From Timema cristinae (taxonomy: Eukaryota > Arthropoda > Insecta > Phasmatodea > Timematidae): DNA of 64,000 bases. The position numbers and the translations under genes were made by a program. The notes below the pieces were generated by a model. The model did not search any database. It was not told where the DNA came from and saw only the letters and a list, made by a program, of their open reading frames with translations. Within the stretch, counting starts at the first letter, position 1; every line of letters begins with the position of its first letter. This document shows, piece after piece, positions 20,036-31,145 of this stretch. The stretch is from assembly GCA_039000515.1 (NCBI GenBank), contig JBCFYV010000100.1:32228421-32292420 (forward strand). The letters run 5' to 3'.

Positions 20036-20648
20036 TTGTGAAATCAGGTTATTACAGAACACACACATATATAGGGCCTATATATATTCTGTATGAATGG
20101 AAAAACTAAATTCAATAATTCTTCCCGCTAGCAAATATTTTTTTCTCATGAAACAATAATTAATTTCAAGTCGTGGTCGGGCGTTCCCACACGTTCAGAC
20201 CCTCTACAAACATGAGAATACACACGTTCAAAGAGATTCTCTCTCTCTCACTCTCCCCCACAAAATCAGTCAACAAACAAACAAAGGATCAGAATTAAAG
20301 TCCTTTCGTCGGATGGTATGCATTACGTCTACATTTGAGAACGCCCCGCCAAGCTGTCCACATCAAAAGCTCGGTGCTTCAAAGAACTCGGGGAACAGAA
20401 TAGATTTGATATTGAAGGGGGGTTTTTGGTACAAGAACAGCCAATCTTACTCAAATTACTTGAAGTAACGTGAGTTTAAAAAGCCCGACCCCTTGTTGTG
20501 TATTCGTCTACAAGTTTATATTACAAAGAGTTGGATTTCACATGCTAGTAATTTTCATTTAATACATTTCGAGGTATTTAATGTGAAATTTATTAACTGA
20601 TTGATTATATCACCACAAGATTTACCAACTAACTTAATTATAGAGAAA
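20035..20648. other. Moderate-GC sequence, nothing recognised
   Basis: 20160-20540 is GC-richer (CT microsatellite-like run at 20231-20252) without a believable frame or repeat match. Remaining bases are AT-rich. Confidence 0.35.
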
Positions 20649-20902
20649 CCCGCTTCAGTGGCAGCATGGGCTAAGGCATCACTCTCGTAATAGACCGGTC
20701 TGCCGATGATCGGGATATTGGGTTTTTAACCCTGTTGGTTCTACTATCGGGTGTTTTTACAAAATGGTTTTCCCAACCCCCTCCACGTCAATGTGGATAC
20801 ACTTCATTTAGATATAACCTTCCTAATACCTAAAACTTTTAGCGTGATTAGAACATTAGCGTATAACCCGATCAGGTAGTAAGACGCAGTGGTAAAAAAA
20901 AA
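20649..20902 (+). mobile_element. SINE-B, nearly full length
   Basis: Head cgcttcagtggcagcatggg then ctaaggcatcactctcgtaa, B-box region drifted, body with 'acacttcatttagatataac', and shared 3' module (cgatcaggtagtaagacgca) followed by an A-rich tail instead of TAA units. Confidence 0.85.
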
Positions 20903-21117
20903 CAGAACAAAGATTTAATTAATCAATTAAATAAAACTAAGTAATCGAAAGTTTCTGCTTAAACCCTCAAGATAATTATTATTAATTAGTATTAATTATT
21001 GGGTTACCACAAGTCTAGGGCCGAGATGTAAAAACTATAGCATGCGAGTACGATTAGTGTGGCACGCCTACATGAAATAAATTTGCACAATATAAAACTT
21101 TTCCCAGTATTGTATAT
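20903..21117. other. AT-rich spacer
   Basis: No feature recognised. Confidence 0.4.
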
Positions 21118-21216
21118 TTATTATTATTATTATAATTATTATCACCGCGTCTTACTACCCATTCGGGTATATATATTATATATATAGATATTCGGGTATA
21201 TATATATAGATATTCG

Positions 21217-21254
<38 letters not shown>

Positions 21255-21255
21255 A
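21118..21255 (-). mobile_element. Shared SINE 3' module fragment plus (TA)n
   Basis: An ATT-rich tail and caccgcgtcttactacccat form the 3' module read on the minus strand. The word attcgggtatatata is then repeated three times (21169-21225) and leads into a (TA)n run to 21252. Only the extreme 3' end of a SINE survives, with local expansion of attcgggta. Confidence 0.75.
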
Positions 21256-21729
21256 TGTTGTTTCTTGGGATGGTAGTTTGATCCTATGACAAAGATTTAA
21301 AAAAACAAAAACAGATGTCTATATTAGTCACATGGTGTTTGTTTTAATGTTATTTGAGGTTAAATACGCCCTTCCTTAACCACGTAACATTCTTTTGGTA
21401 TTTAAAACGCGAGTATTACTGCCCGTTTTAGCTACCTGCACTAAATTAAGGACTCAGGAAGTAGATGTAAAACAACCTAGAGGTAAACTCTTCGAAGTGC
21501 GTTAAGTTTTTCAAATATAAATATTTTAGAAACAGACATATATTATGTTTCTCTTCACTAAACACACAGCAGAAAGCATCGTCTATTGGAATCATTCAAC
21601 GTTAGACACAAGCATTCAAATTTAATAACTGAAATACTACATAAGTAAATAAAATATACTTATTATATATGTCGTTTTAAAGCAAACCCTTAATAATGTA
21701 GCTTTCATATAAGTATATGCCCTTTTTAT
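21256..21729. other. AT-rich, nothing recognised
   Basis: No feature recognised. Confidence 0.4.
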
Positions 21730-21829
21730 TCTCTAAATTGAAAAATGATGCTAGAACACGAGCTTAGCCAAAGGTACATGTTTCGATTCCCGTTTTCAGG
21801 AGTCATTTTTCAATTTAGAGAATATGATA
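21730..21829. mobile_element. SINE-C compact palindrome
   Basis: Inverted arms attctctaaattgaaaaatg (about 21731-21750) and catttttcaatttagagaat (about 21805-21826) enclose a ~55-bp core. The core keeps the T-arm half of the tRNA-like block (gccaaaggtacatgtttcga, ttcccgttttcagg). Same architecture as 18391-18475. Confidence 0.75.
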
Positions 21830-21944
21830 TTTATATGAGGTTATAATCATAGTTATTTAATACATCTATATGTACTTTGTCAAAGCCTTGTACATTTGTT
21901 ATTATAATTTATTTGGTTTAAAGCCTGATTTTGTTATATAGACT
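21830..21944. other. AT-rich spacer
   Basis: No feature recognised. Confidence 0.35.
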
Positions 21945-22115
21945 ACCTCTGTAGTCTACTAGTCGGGATTACCGGAAATAGATTTTAAAAAAAAGGTCCT
22001 TAATAAATATCCAAAAGTCCCTGGTTCGATCCCTGGAGCTTCCGGATTTTTCTGTGAAGCTGTGGGTCTGGAACGGGTTCAACTCAGCCTGAAGATGACA
22101 GATGAGTAGCTAATT
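21945..22115 (+). mobile_element. Family E SINE-like element, copy 1
   Basis: tRNA-like head: cctctgtagtctactagtcg, an insertion, then B-box ggttcgatccctggagcttc. The body aagctgtgggtctggaacgg then gttcaactcagcctgaag is shared with the minus-strand copy at 33590-33798. Body and head are separate from SINE-A/B, and no shared 3' module is seen. Confidence 0.7.
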
Positions 22116-23969
22116 GAATGGAAAAAAATAACAGCCCTATCCTATAAAATGAATATTAAATGGATTGAGGGTTCATTATGCTGAGAACACGATACTCTCT
22201 ATCCGGACAAAAATTGACACTATTATCTCCAACAAAGGGTGGCCGTTCGGTTGGTAATGCTCAATTGTGAGCTGCAACGCCATGGATCTTATTTTTTCTA
22301 CAGATAAGAGGATACAAGAAAAGGAAATAAATAATTCTCAAGTGGGAACATGTTATTCGGGAGAGGGAAAAGTGTGAGAGAATATTTTTTCCAGGTTAGA
22401 GATACTTCCCTGTGCCTCTCCCTGCCCACCCTCCCCATAGATAGTTTCATCGCTGATGATTATACCCAATATCCCTGCAGGTCTTATGGATAAAAGCTTT
22501 ATCTTCGATCTCCCTCGGTCAACTGTTGCCAATTCTCCTCGCTCTCAGCTATGTCTGAAAGTGATGTTCTGGGGTTAGAAGGAACTACTGGCAACATCGA
22601 CTAACCAGCGTTGCAAAACTTATCTTATATTCGAGGGGGAGATTAACCACACGAAAACAAGAGAATGACAACGCTGTTTCATAATAGGAACCATGCGGTT
22701 CCTTCAGTGATGATATTCAGTTTGGTCGTAATGTCCTAGGCTTAATTTATTTTTAAGTCGTTTCTTTATGTGCTCCACAAGTTAAATAAATTTCATTCGA
22801 GGTAGTCTCATTTATTAAGGTTAAAGTTTGCGGACATGACCAACCTGTTTCATTCTCCTCCTTTCCAATTAAATCTTCTCTTTGAAAACAACAAATTAAT
22901 AATGAAAATTTCTGACAAGACTAACTGTTTATTTATTTTTATATTGATGTCTTAAGCAAAATTTCCAAGGTTCAAATTCGAAATATTCCTAAATCTACCT
23001 TAATGTGCTCATAAGCTAAGTTATTTATTCTGTAACTGTCACTTTTGATCTATGGTATTTATTTGGTGAGCTTTAAGAAAACTAAAGTGAATTTTGAACA
23101 TGTCAAATGCTCAAAATGTATTCTAATGTTTTAAAAATGTTTTTCCTATGGTGAATTGACTACAGTAATTTATTTATATGTATATGTAAGACTAATAGTG
23201 TATTGAAAAGCTTACTTTGAAAAAGCTTTGTTTTAGTAGTTTATCATTACGTTAGAGTTTTAAAAAACACTGCGAAACGGTTAATGCTGAATAATCAATT
23301 ACTGGCTGGTTCAACCTTGCCAAGATTTAGACATTACTTTAAATAATTGAAGTTGTGTTGGTAGTTGTTCTACCAAACTTTTACAATTGGTAAAAGATTG
23401 GGAGAAGGGAGGGTGGGAATGTTTCATGCCTTTGCTCTATAGACTCTTCCTCAAGCATTTAATTTTGTCTCTTTTCCTGTGTTCACTCTAGAGTAATTAA
23501 TTCTTTAGTAGAATTCTAAAATAAATACACACAAAATACAGATATAAAATAATATTAGGCTTTACTTTAAAACGAATGTTTGTATTGTATTCTCTTTGAA
23601 CGTTATACTTTGCTTTTCAATTATATAACGAACACTTTTTTTAAAACTTTGTTTGATAGCATCTTAAAAAAATTTATGACATGACAAAAGAGATTACTTT
23701 TATTTTTCAATCTATGGCATTTTATGTATATTTTGATTATTTTTAGATAGAATTCCAGACTACAAATCTTACAGAACACCAAACATTGTCAAAGGGGTTG
23801 ATGCTTCATCTAGTAACAGTAATAGTTGCTTATATAAAATATATATACGTAAGGATGGGTACAAAATTAATCGTTTACAAATATAACTTAATATTAAACT
23901 TCAAACATGAACTAAATCTCTTTAAATTGTACAAATTAATATTAAACAATTTTAGTCAGCACTGGTGTT
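22116..23969. other. Long stretch without recognised elements; GC-richer island at 22290-22700
   Basis: The island has purine/pyrimidine-rich runs (cttccctgtgcctctccctg at about 22407). The rest is AT-rich. A 63-codon plus frame (23786-23977) looks random. No promoter or exon could be supported. Confidence 0.4.
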
Positions 23970-24160
23970 CATACTGACTAGAGTGTTCAGCCAGTAATAT
24001 ACTAGATTTCAAGTGAAGGGGAGATCGGTGTTTAAATCTCAGTCGTGTGTATTAAGGATGGTTTTTAAGTAATGGTTTTTCCATCCTCCTTTCACGCAAA
24101 TGTGCGTACAATTCATCTAAATTAAACCTTTCTCATACCTAACAGATTAGTTTATTAATT
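23970..24160 (+). mobile_element. SINE-B copy, degenerate
   Basis: Worn head, B-box region gatcggtgtttaaatctcag, then the body words ggtttttccatcctcctttc and cgcaaatgtgcgtacaattc. The 3' module is missing. Confidence 0.65.
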
Positions 24161-24683
24161 GTATTGACATTACTGTGGCTTTATGTTTTGACAGATAAGA
24201 AGCATATTATTGTATTTTGTGGTAGTTTAGAAACATATTTAAAAAAGTTATAATCATTTTTTCCTAGCTGACACAGCTTATATAGGAAGTGAACATGATT
24301 CCTTTTGCTTGAGGCGTCAATGCTTTCATGCCAAGTTGTGAATGATTAATATTTTTCAAGATTTTCCTGGAAATTTATACAAGTGTTAATTTGAATAAAA
24401 CTTGAGGGAAGGCAAAACAAATATTTAGAGATAAATATTACTATACAACCGTATATACTTTCTAATTTAAAGTCTATTATAGCCTGGAACAAAATGTTCA
24501 AAAACAGGTTATTAGTACAACATTCTTTAATTGGTCCTACCTAGAAAAAAAATTATATTATTAAACCATTTTCAGATAAAAATTTGGAACAAATTCATTT
24601 AAGAAACTTTTTATAAAATTATTATTTTAAAATATACATAATTATTAAACTACTCATATAGGCCTACTTACTTCATTATTTAA
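24161..24683. other. AT-rich, nothing recognised
   Basis: No feature recognised. Confidence 0.4.
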
Positions 24684-25150
24684 TTACTTACTAACTTACT
24701 TAATTTATGGCCCTAAGAAATCAAAAGTTCAAAACCACACTTTCAAAAATACGTTACCTATCTTGAGTTAGTTATATCCTGTCCACTAATTACACCCTAC
24801 ACTTATCTTGAATTACTTCTATTCATTTCACCTTCTTACATTCTATATCTTTCAGGTCCAGTCTAATGTTATCCTTCCATCGGCTCTAGTCTTCCCAATT
24901 GTTTCCCATTGGGTTTGCCAGTCAGTACCCTGAACATGGTTCTAGATTCTCCCATTCGCGCTAAATGTCCTGACTACCGTATTCTTCGAGACTTGATTAT
25001 CCTAATAGTGTCTTGTGATGATTACCGGGTACAAGACTCATCATTATGAAATCTCCTCCCCTCTCCAGTAGCCTCATCTCTCTTTGGACCAAATATATTT
25101 CTATGCACCTTGTTTTATAACAACCTGAAATTGTTTTGGTCATATTTTTT
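24684..25150 (-). pseudogene. LINE ORF2 C-terminal remnant and 3' UTR, copy 1
   Basis: Minus-strand reading gives, in order and across frames: NKVHRNIFGPKR, IKSRR-like, GESRTMFRVLTGKPNGK, LGR, and WKDNIRLDLKDIE before the stop. This matches the usual end of a widespread insect non-LTR element (...VLRKIFG..., ...LRWAGHV..., ...VLVGKPEGKRPLGRPRRRWED...). The 3' UTR ends in GTAA-type repeats (24684-24705). Several frameshifts; 5'-truncated. Same family at 32245-32900 and 44970-45315, all in this orientation. Confidence 0.85.
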
Positions 25151-26134
25151 TTAAATAAAAACAAATACGTATTGTTGTTTATCATGTAAAACACTCCACA
25201 CAGATCTATTTTGAAAATAACTCTTTCGGACGTTTATAAATATCGAGTGTCCAAAAATCAGTAATTTGTAAAATACCCTGTTTTATATTTATAATTAAAA
25301 TCATGGTTTATCCTCTAGGTATAAACATATAGGATCTATGTGCTTTTTTTAAAAACAAATTTACCACCCATTACGTTTGTAAAAGCACGTCCAAACACAT
25401 TTGTAGACGAGTAGACAAATATTTGGACCGAAATAAGTGTAATATCAATGTATTGATCGGTATGCCCAGAGAAAAAGAAATTCCAGCATAATCTCGTCGA
25501 AGAAAGTATTCACAATGACAATAAGTTTAGTTTGTCAATATATTTTTTCGTGAATTAGTTAATTTATTTCCTTACACTTTAGTGGATCACGCCTTTTATA
25601 ATTGAAAATTAAATCAAACAACTTCGAGTTTTGTAATGTTAAACCGTCTTAGAAGTATAAAGAAAAATTTCCTACCGAATGTTTTATTTCACACTAAACA
25701 CTGCCCGAATTTCCCATTTATTTTAAGATTCCCGAAAGCCCTGTTAGTCTTACACTCATTACATCTAAAACTCACAAGGACAAACATTCCAAAAGGCGAG
25801 AAGTATAAAATAATTCAGTTTTCCATTGCAGACTAAGAGATTTCACCTAGTCAATGATTTTGTCTTAAAAATAACTTTGCTTCAATACTTGGGCATTGGT
25901 TCCAAATATTGGTCCACCTGAAAGTTTTTAAAGTACTAACTAGGGGATTGATAGAAAATATGATTATCTAGAATATATTTTTATTTTGAAAATGGTATTT
26001 GAGTGAGAAGGGATCTACTTAGAAGTTCGATCTCTAAAGGATATGTTTGATAAAACCCGATAAGCATTATTTTATGATTTCTACTGCAACATTTTTACTA
26101 CACAACTAACCATTAAGATTTAATTTTTTAATAC
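25151..26134. other. AT-rich, nothing recognised
   Basis: A 66-codon plus frame (25636-25836) has no recognisable features. No repeats noted. Confidence 0.4.
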
Positions 26135-26368
26135 TCGCTTCAGTGGCCGTATTATCCAAGGCGTCACTCTTGTAATAGACTAAACTATCGATGATGGGGT
26201 TTCATGGTTCAAATACATGTCAGGCTTTTAAAGGTTGGTCTTTCTTCGATGGTTGTACATTCTCCCGCCACGAAAAATATGTGTACATTTCATCTGAATT
26301 CTACTTACTTCATTTATAACCCATTCCTGATCTGTACAGATGCGTATATACCAGATGTGTAGTAAGAT
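26135..26368 (+). mobile_element. SINE-B copy, diverged
   Basis: Head tactcgcttcagtggccgta then ccaaggcgtcactcttgtaa; B-box catggttcaaatacatgtca; body with 'gtgtacatttcatctgaatt'; 3' module worn (ccagatgtgtagtaagatac). It abuts a mariner-like end at 26369. Confidence 0.75.
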
Positions 26369-26420
26369 ACAGGGAGTCCCATAAATAATCATGACCAAAG
26401 AAAAAAGTATGTGTGAGGTA
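26369..26420 (+). mobile_element. Mariner-like terminal repeat, isolated
   Basis: tacagggagtcccataaata resembles the TACAGGGTGTCCCAWAA-type ends of mariner/Tc1-related elements. No partner end or transposase was found downstream, so this is a solo or truncated end. Confidence 0.4.
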
Positions 26421-26646
26421 AAATTAATAAAGTAAACAAATATTCACTTTTAAAGAAGGCGGAATTTCATGTAAGGTTAAAAAAACTGTTTCTATTGCTT
26501 ATTAATCAGATTGTATCATTTGGAAATGTTAATCGTCAGAGGCAAGAGTACTGACCACTCGTTAATTTTTGTAGCTATAGGTCAGATTCATGTGGGGGTC
26601 ATTAAGAAATTGCTTACTTATCGCCAGGAAATTAACAGATTTTTCT
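26421..26646. other. AT-rich, nothing recognised
   Basis: No feature recognised. Confidence 0.35.
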
Positions 26647-26770
26647 TTAGCATCACATCCTACAACCCATTCAGGTTGTATGCACAAAAGCTGTAGATTT
26701 GAATAGAAGCGAACTACAGGTTAGCTGGATTTTGTGCTAGTTTGACCAACGCACTACTTCACGACTCCAT
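26647..26770 (-). mobile_element. SINE-B 3' fragment
   Basis: gcatcacatcctacaaccca followed by ttcaggttgtatgc is the shared 3' module read on the minus strand. What follows is only faintly family-like. Confidence 0.45.
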
Positions 26771-27729
26771 TGTTGTAAATATGTGGATAGCCTAGAAATG
26801 TACAGTTCAATTTACATTGGATGAAACTTATTTGACAGATAGAAAAATAACTAGATCTTTTCTAACGTATTCACACTTCAGGTCATATTATATAAATCTG
26901 TTTATTTTGATGGCTATAAGCTTAAAAATATATAATAATATAGTAGTAACATTTTATCAATGTTGGCTTAAAACATGTTTGTTTTTCCTAAAATGCTATT
27001 TCTTATATAATTTGAGTGTGCTAAGACATTAGACATGGAACAATTATAACAGATATTGAGATTCGTGGTGAAAGGTTAGAATGTTTTTTGATAAATTATA
27101 TTATGTCCTAAATGGCTAGTTTTAGCTAACGTTCTGAAACTGTTGATTCTTAGGAAAACCCAAAATTAAACTAAATTAACAATCCAAATTGAAGTAAATG
27201 CACTTCAAAATATTTTTTACTATATTTTCCATTTAGAATTAGATAAAAATTTAGTTACATACCTACACAGAACTGTGAATGTAATGTTAGTTTGTGGGTC
27301 AGGTTCTGTCACATTTCTGATTTGAGGGAAATCTACAAATTAAACTAAACTTCTATTAATCTAAATGGAGGAAAATGCACACCAAAACACGTTTGATAAT
27401 AAGAGGTGTGTGAACTTTTGAAATGTCGAAGTCAAAGATTAAATCTCCTTCATTCTGACTTCGACACCCGCCATAGGCTTTGCATCTTCAAACAATTTCG
27501 AAGGAAGAAGAAGAATATGAATATTATGAACATATTTGAAATATATATTACACAATATGACACATTTACACTTATATTCAATTTTAGGACATTTATTAAA
27601 CAGTACTATAACACAAATAATACGCAATGACAGTTATACTGCAATCATAGATAAAGTCAGATATGTAAACATAAAAAATATACAGTAGTTTGCTTTATTT
27701 TATTTTTTTCAAAGCCTTTCTATTTTACA
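26771..27729. other. AT-rich, nothing recognised
   Basis: Short frames on both strands (26817-27032, 27406-27630) lack recognisable domains. A possible distant upstream part of the LINE remnant that begins at 27730 could not be identified. Confidence 0.4.
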
Positions 27730-28125
27730 TGGATACACTTAGTGATGAAATGTTACATTTGGAGCATCGCACTGTAAGGAGCACCAACTTAGAGTCTTTT
27801 AAGAAGACGGAAAATAAGTATTTGAAGAGCTCTGAAATATGGTGCTGGAGAAGACTTGAGAAGATCAGGTGGACAACAGGGTGACAAATTAAGACTTCCT
27901 AAGAAGTATGGGTGATAAAAGAAACCTTTTGGATGTGATTATTCGATACAAAGCAAACTAGATCGTACACATTCTTAGGATGCACGACGTTATACAAGGA
28001 AAGTCTGAAGGAAAGAGGAGCTTAGGAAGAAGGGGGATTCAAATATTAGATGACTTGCAAGATAGAAGAACTTTCTGGAGAGGAGGCAGAAGACAAAGAA
28101 CATTGATGGTATAAGTTCACTGACA
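27730..28125 (+). pseudogene. LINE ORF2 C-terminal remnant, second lineage
   Basis: Frame one reads ESFKKTENKYL, SSEIWCWRRLEKIRWTTG. The next frame continues LRSMGDKRNLLDVIIRYKAN, stop, IVHILRMHDVIQGKSEGKRS and LGRRGIQILDDLQDRRTFWR. This follows the pattern E.WCWRRM.KI.WTD ... LLD.I..RK..WIGH.LR ... I.GK..GKR..GR.R...LDDL seen at the C-terminal end of many insect non-LTR elements. It differs from the 24.7-kb lineage. One frameshift and at least three stops. About 30 bp downstream, a short AAT-repeat (28163-28175) may be the LINE tail; a SINE-A lies right after. Confidence 0.85.
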
Positions 28126-28194
28126 AAATCGAATGGGCCTCTACAAGAAGGTAGATTAAATATCAATAATAATAAACTTAATGAATAATTTGAA

Positions 28195-28493
28195 GGTGAC
28201 CTGGTGGTCTAGGGGTAAGGTGTCAGACTTCTATGCTGGCGGCCGGGGTTCAATCCTCGGTCCCGGCACAGATTTATCTGATTACCAAACCCTTCCTTCA
28301 CCTCTGACAAGACATCTTGTGAATGTGAGGAATGCCAGGTCTCCACCGTGGTTCGGATTCCACGTTAAACTGTAGGTCCTTCATTTCATCTCACAATCAC
28401 CCTACCATTACACATTAGCGTAAGTGCGTATAACCCGAACGGGTAGTAAGACGCGGTGCTAATAAATAATAATAATAATAATAATAATAATAA
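28195..28493 (+). mobile_element. SINE-A, full length
   Basis: Clean head (ggtgacctggtggtctaggg; ggggttcaatcctcggtccc), body shortened by the common deletion between 'gacaagac' and 'cttgtgaatg', 3' module, and TAA tail to 28493. Likely duplication aatttgaa / aattttgaa at the edges. A 64-codon frame across it is a SINE translation. Confidence 0.92.
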
Positions 28494-29048
28494 TTTTGAA
28501 AACTGTTTTATGGGCCAACAACAAAAATATTAACTTCGACTTTGACTTTGTTTTGGCTCCACAAGATCCAGCTTCATTAAACTTCACATTTAGAAAGTAA
28601 ATTTCTCACGTACCTACTAATTATTATATTTATTTTAAACTAAACACAATATATTTACGTACAGGGAGTAGGGAAGGATCTATTCAGGAGCTGTATCATA
28701 CTCCACAATATCGTCCTGGAGTCAATATCTCAACTAGCGGCACTCATGTGTATTTTTCCAAATGAGGGGTGGATTTGAGAAAATTTTAGAATTTAAATCT
28801 TATAGGAGAGAATTCTAGAGCATCTGAATATAGTTATTAGCTAATTATATGAATTTCAAGAGCCAATTTTTGTAAAAAAAAAAATCTAAAAACTAACAAA
28901 GAAGTCAAATTTATTGTATCTGAACCCATCGAAAGAAACATACTTTTCACAAGTTTATTGAACAGAACAAAATGAAAAGAAAGCTGTTAAAAAAGGAATG
29001 AGAGGAAATCTCCATTCTATAATTTGTATCTCTGTTAACTAGGATATT
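28494..29048. other. AT-rich, nothing recognised
   Basis: Ends at the left target duplication (aactaggatatt, 29037-29048) of the next SINE. No feature recognised. Confidence 0.4.
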
Positions 29049-29222
29049 ATTATTTATTATTTTTTAGCACCACGTCTTACTACCCGTTCGGGTTATACGC
29101 ACTTACGCTAATGTGTAATGGTAGGGTGATTGTGAGATGAAATAAGGACCTACAGTTTAACGTGGAATCCGAACCACGGATGGAGGCCTGGCATTCCCCA
29201 CATTCACAAGAGGTCTTGTCAG
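29049..29222 (-). mobile_element. SINE-A, 5'-truncated, with perfect 12-bp duplication
   Basis: Only the 3' half is present: ATT-rich tail, caccacgtcttactacccgt, body to gaggtcttgtcaga. The tRNA-like head is absent, yet aactaggatatt flanks both ends (29037-29048, 29223-29234). So the copy was truncated at insertion, as target-primed reverse transcription does. Confidence 0.92.
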
Positions 29223-29234
29223 AACTAGGATATT

Positions 29235-29991
29235 GATGATTCAAATTTCTTAATAGTATATTGCAGCCAAATCCCAAATATACAAATTTTATTTTTTCAT
29301 AAAAATAACAAAAGAAAAGTAAACACTGCATAGAGATAAGAGGGTAGTTGAAGCATACTCTTATCAGCCATTTATGGATGCTCATTAATTATCAACCGCT
29401 TTACACAAAACTTGTATTAAGTTATCAGAGAGCTTGGTCCTCAACTTCACAGAACGTCCTTTTATCTCGAGTGAACAGTGGCGGCACAACGTCAAGAGAT
29501 TGTGTCTGTATTGTTAGCAAGTATACTACTTCAAACGCACCGCCTCGTAGATAGGTTCAGAAGGAAGGTACTTACTACTCTAATCCTTTATAGTGATTAG
29601 CTTTGCGCTTTTATGAGAGGCTGATACAGAGTGTGGGAGCTAACTACTATGCGGCCAAACCTGGAGTCTAGAGTCGGATCGCGATTTGAAGAGCTGATAA
29701 GGAGGTATAGAAAGTGTTTAAGATCAAGGTTTTTGCAGATTTTATTATACAAATATTGTTTTTTTTAGCCTAAACTAATTAAATTGGGTTTTTTTTCGGG
29801 TACGATGCCAAAATGAAATGTTTAATTAGTAGAAACTTTTAGTTTAATTTTAAACTCATAGTAATATCAAAAGTTCTTGAGAATATTTTGTCAGGGTATT
29901 GTATAACATTTGACCAAAACTTTTTTTTAAAAAAAAAGAAAAACTCTCGTTCAAATTCCGTAGTACAAATATTCAAGAATTGTTTACCTTT
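29235..29991. other. Mixed composition, nothing definite
   Basis: 29400-29745 is GC-richer. It ends in tttttgcagattttattata, a word also seen at 5153 (tttctgcagattttattagc), which suggests a shared but unresolved repeat. Frames here are short and unrecognised. Confidence 0.35.
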
Positions 29992-30243
29992 TCGGTGGTC
30001 ACATGGCTTAAGGCGTCACTCTCGTGTTGGATTAGACTGCCGATGATGAGGAGATAGGGGTTCGAATCACGGTCGGGCGTACTGAGAGTGGCTTTTCCAA
30101 AATTGTTTCTCACCCTCCCCTCCCTCCACACAAACGCGGGTACACTTCTCTAAATTCAAGCTTCTGCATCCCTAACTCACCAGTGTCACTAGAACATATG
30201 CGTATAGCCTGAACAGGTAGTAAAACGCGGTGCTAAGAAAAAA
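29992..30243 (+). mobile_element. SINE-B, full length
   Basis: Well-preserved: ttttcggtggtcacatggct, taaggcgtcactctcgtg, B-box aggggttcgaatcacggtcg, body with 'acgcgggtacacttctctaa', 3' module (cctgaacaggtagtaaaacg) and A-rich tail. Confidence 0.9.
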
Positions 30244-30655
30244 CCACTGATATAATATTTTATTTATTTTGAAAAAAAAAAAATAGCTATATTTTGTTAT
30301 ATAAATTGTAAAAAAATATTATTCAATCATGTATCACTTCACCTCCCACCTTAAGAGTAGGATACGACACATCAGCTAGGTCAGTAATCACGTCTGTCTG
30401 ATGAGCTGAGGATCCCGGGTTCTATTCCCCACAAAGGACAAAAAAACATAGTTGATAAAATTGGGACTTCCCTTTCACAGTGATGCACTGACCGCATATG
30501 GACTGGCGGTTGTGTCAGTGTTATGACCAAGATACATGTTAAGTCTATTGTTGATATAATAACTGTGTTCATAGATGACAGTTAAATAGCACAAATAAAT
30601 AATTATAGTTAAAATTTCATTACATTTACAATTTAAAAATACAATTTAATTTTTT
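30244..30655. other. AT-rich with one tRNA-like stretch
   Basis: 30365-30450 (+) has an A-box-like catcagctaggtcagtaatc and B-box cccgggttctattcccc with an anticodon-like segment between. It may be a tRNA-derived repeat head. The acceptor ends do not pair convincingly, so I do not call a tRNA gene. Confidence 0.4.
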
Positions 30656-31145
30656 CATTGCATCTTACTACTCTTTCGGATCGCACGCGTATACACTTTA
30701 TTTTAGCACCGCCTCTTACTGCCCGTTTGGGTTACACGCTTACGTACTAATTACGCTGGTGGTTTTAGGGATAAGGAATGTTATATTTATATAAAGTGTA
30801 CCCGCATTTACTAGAGTGAGAATGGAAAACGATTTTGTAAAAAAACAACTCAGTATACCCGACCGAGATTCAAACCACGATCTTCCCGTCATTGAAAGCT
30901 TAATCTACTGCGAGTCTGATGCTTTGGACTATTCCGCCACTGAAGTGGGGAGCATATGTACTAATTATGCTGATGCATTAATCAGGAAGAAGGATGAACT
31001 TGGATGAATTTTACCCCCATTTTCATGGCGAGAGAGTGTAAAACCACTTAGGGGAAAAATTCAATATACCCTATACAACCAACAAGGATTCGAACCCCGA
31101 TATACTCATCATCAAAATTCCAATCTATGACGAGAGTGATTCCTT
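30656..31145 (-). mobile_element. SINE-B interrupted by a second SINE-B
   Basis: The outer copy is in two pieces on the minus strand: 3' module at 30656-30700 (catcttactactctttcgga) and body plus head at 30951-31145 (taccccc...; gattcgaaccccgatatact). The inner copy occupies 30704-30950. The junction words gcgtatac and gcatatgt are a likely imperfect target duplication. Confidence 0.75.
30704..30950 (-). mobile_element. SINE-B nested in SINE-B, full length
   Basis: Complete from 3' module (agcaccgcctcttactgccc) to head (ggactattccgccactgaag). B-box read on plus as gagattcaaaccacgatctt. Better preserved than its host. Confidence 0.85.

Noticed and set aside
29080..29385. 101-codon minus frame
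   Set aside because: Begins in unique AT-rich DNA and runs into the truncated SINE-A; the C-terminal third is SINE sequence.
30365..30450. tRNA gene
   Set aside because: A- and B-box-like words are present, but acceptor ends do not pair; likely a tRNA-derived relic.
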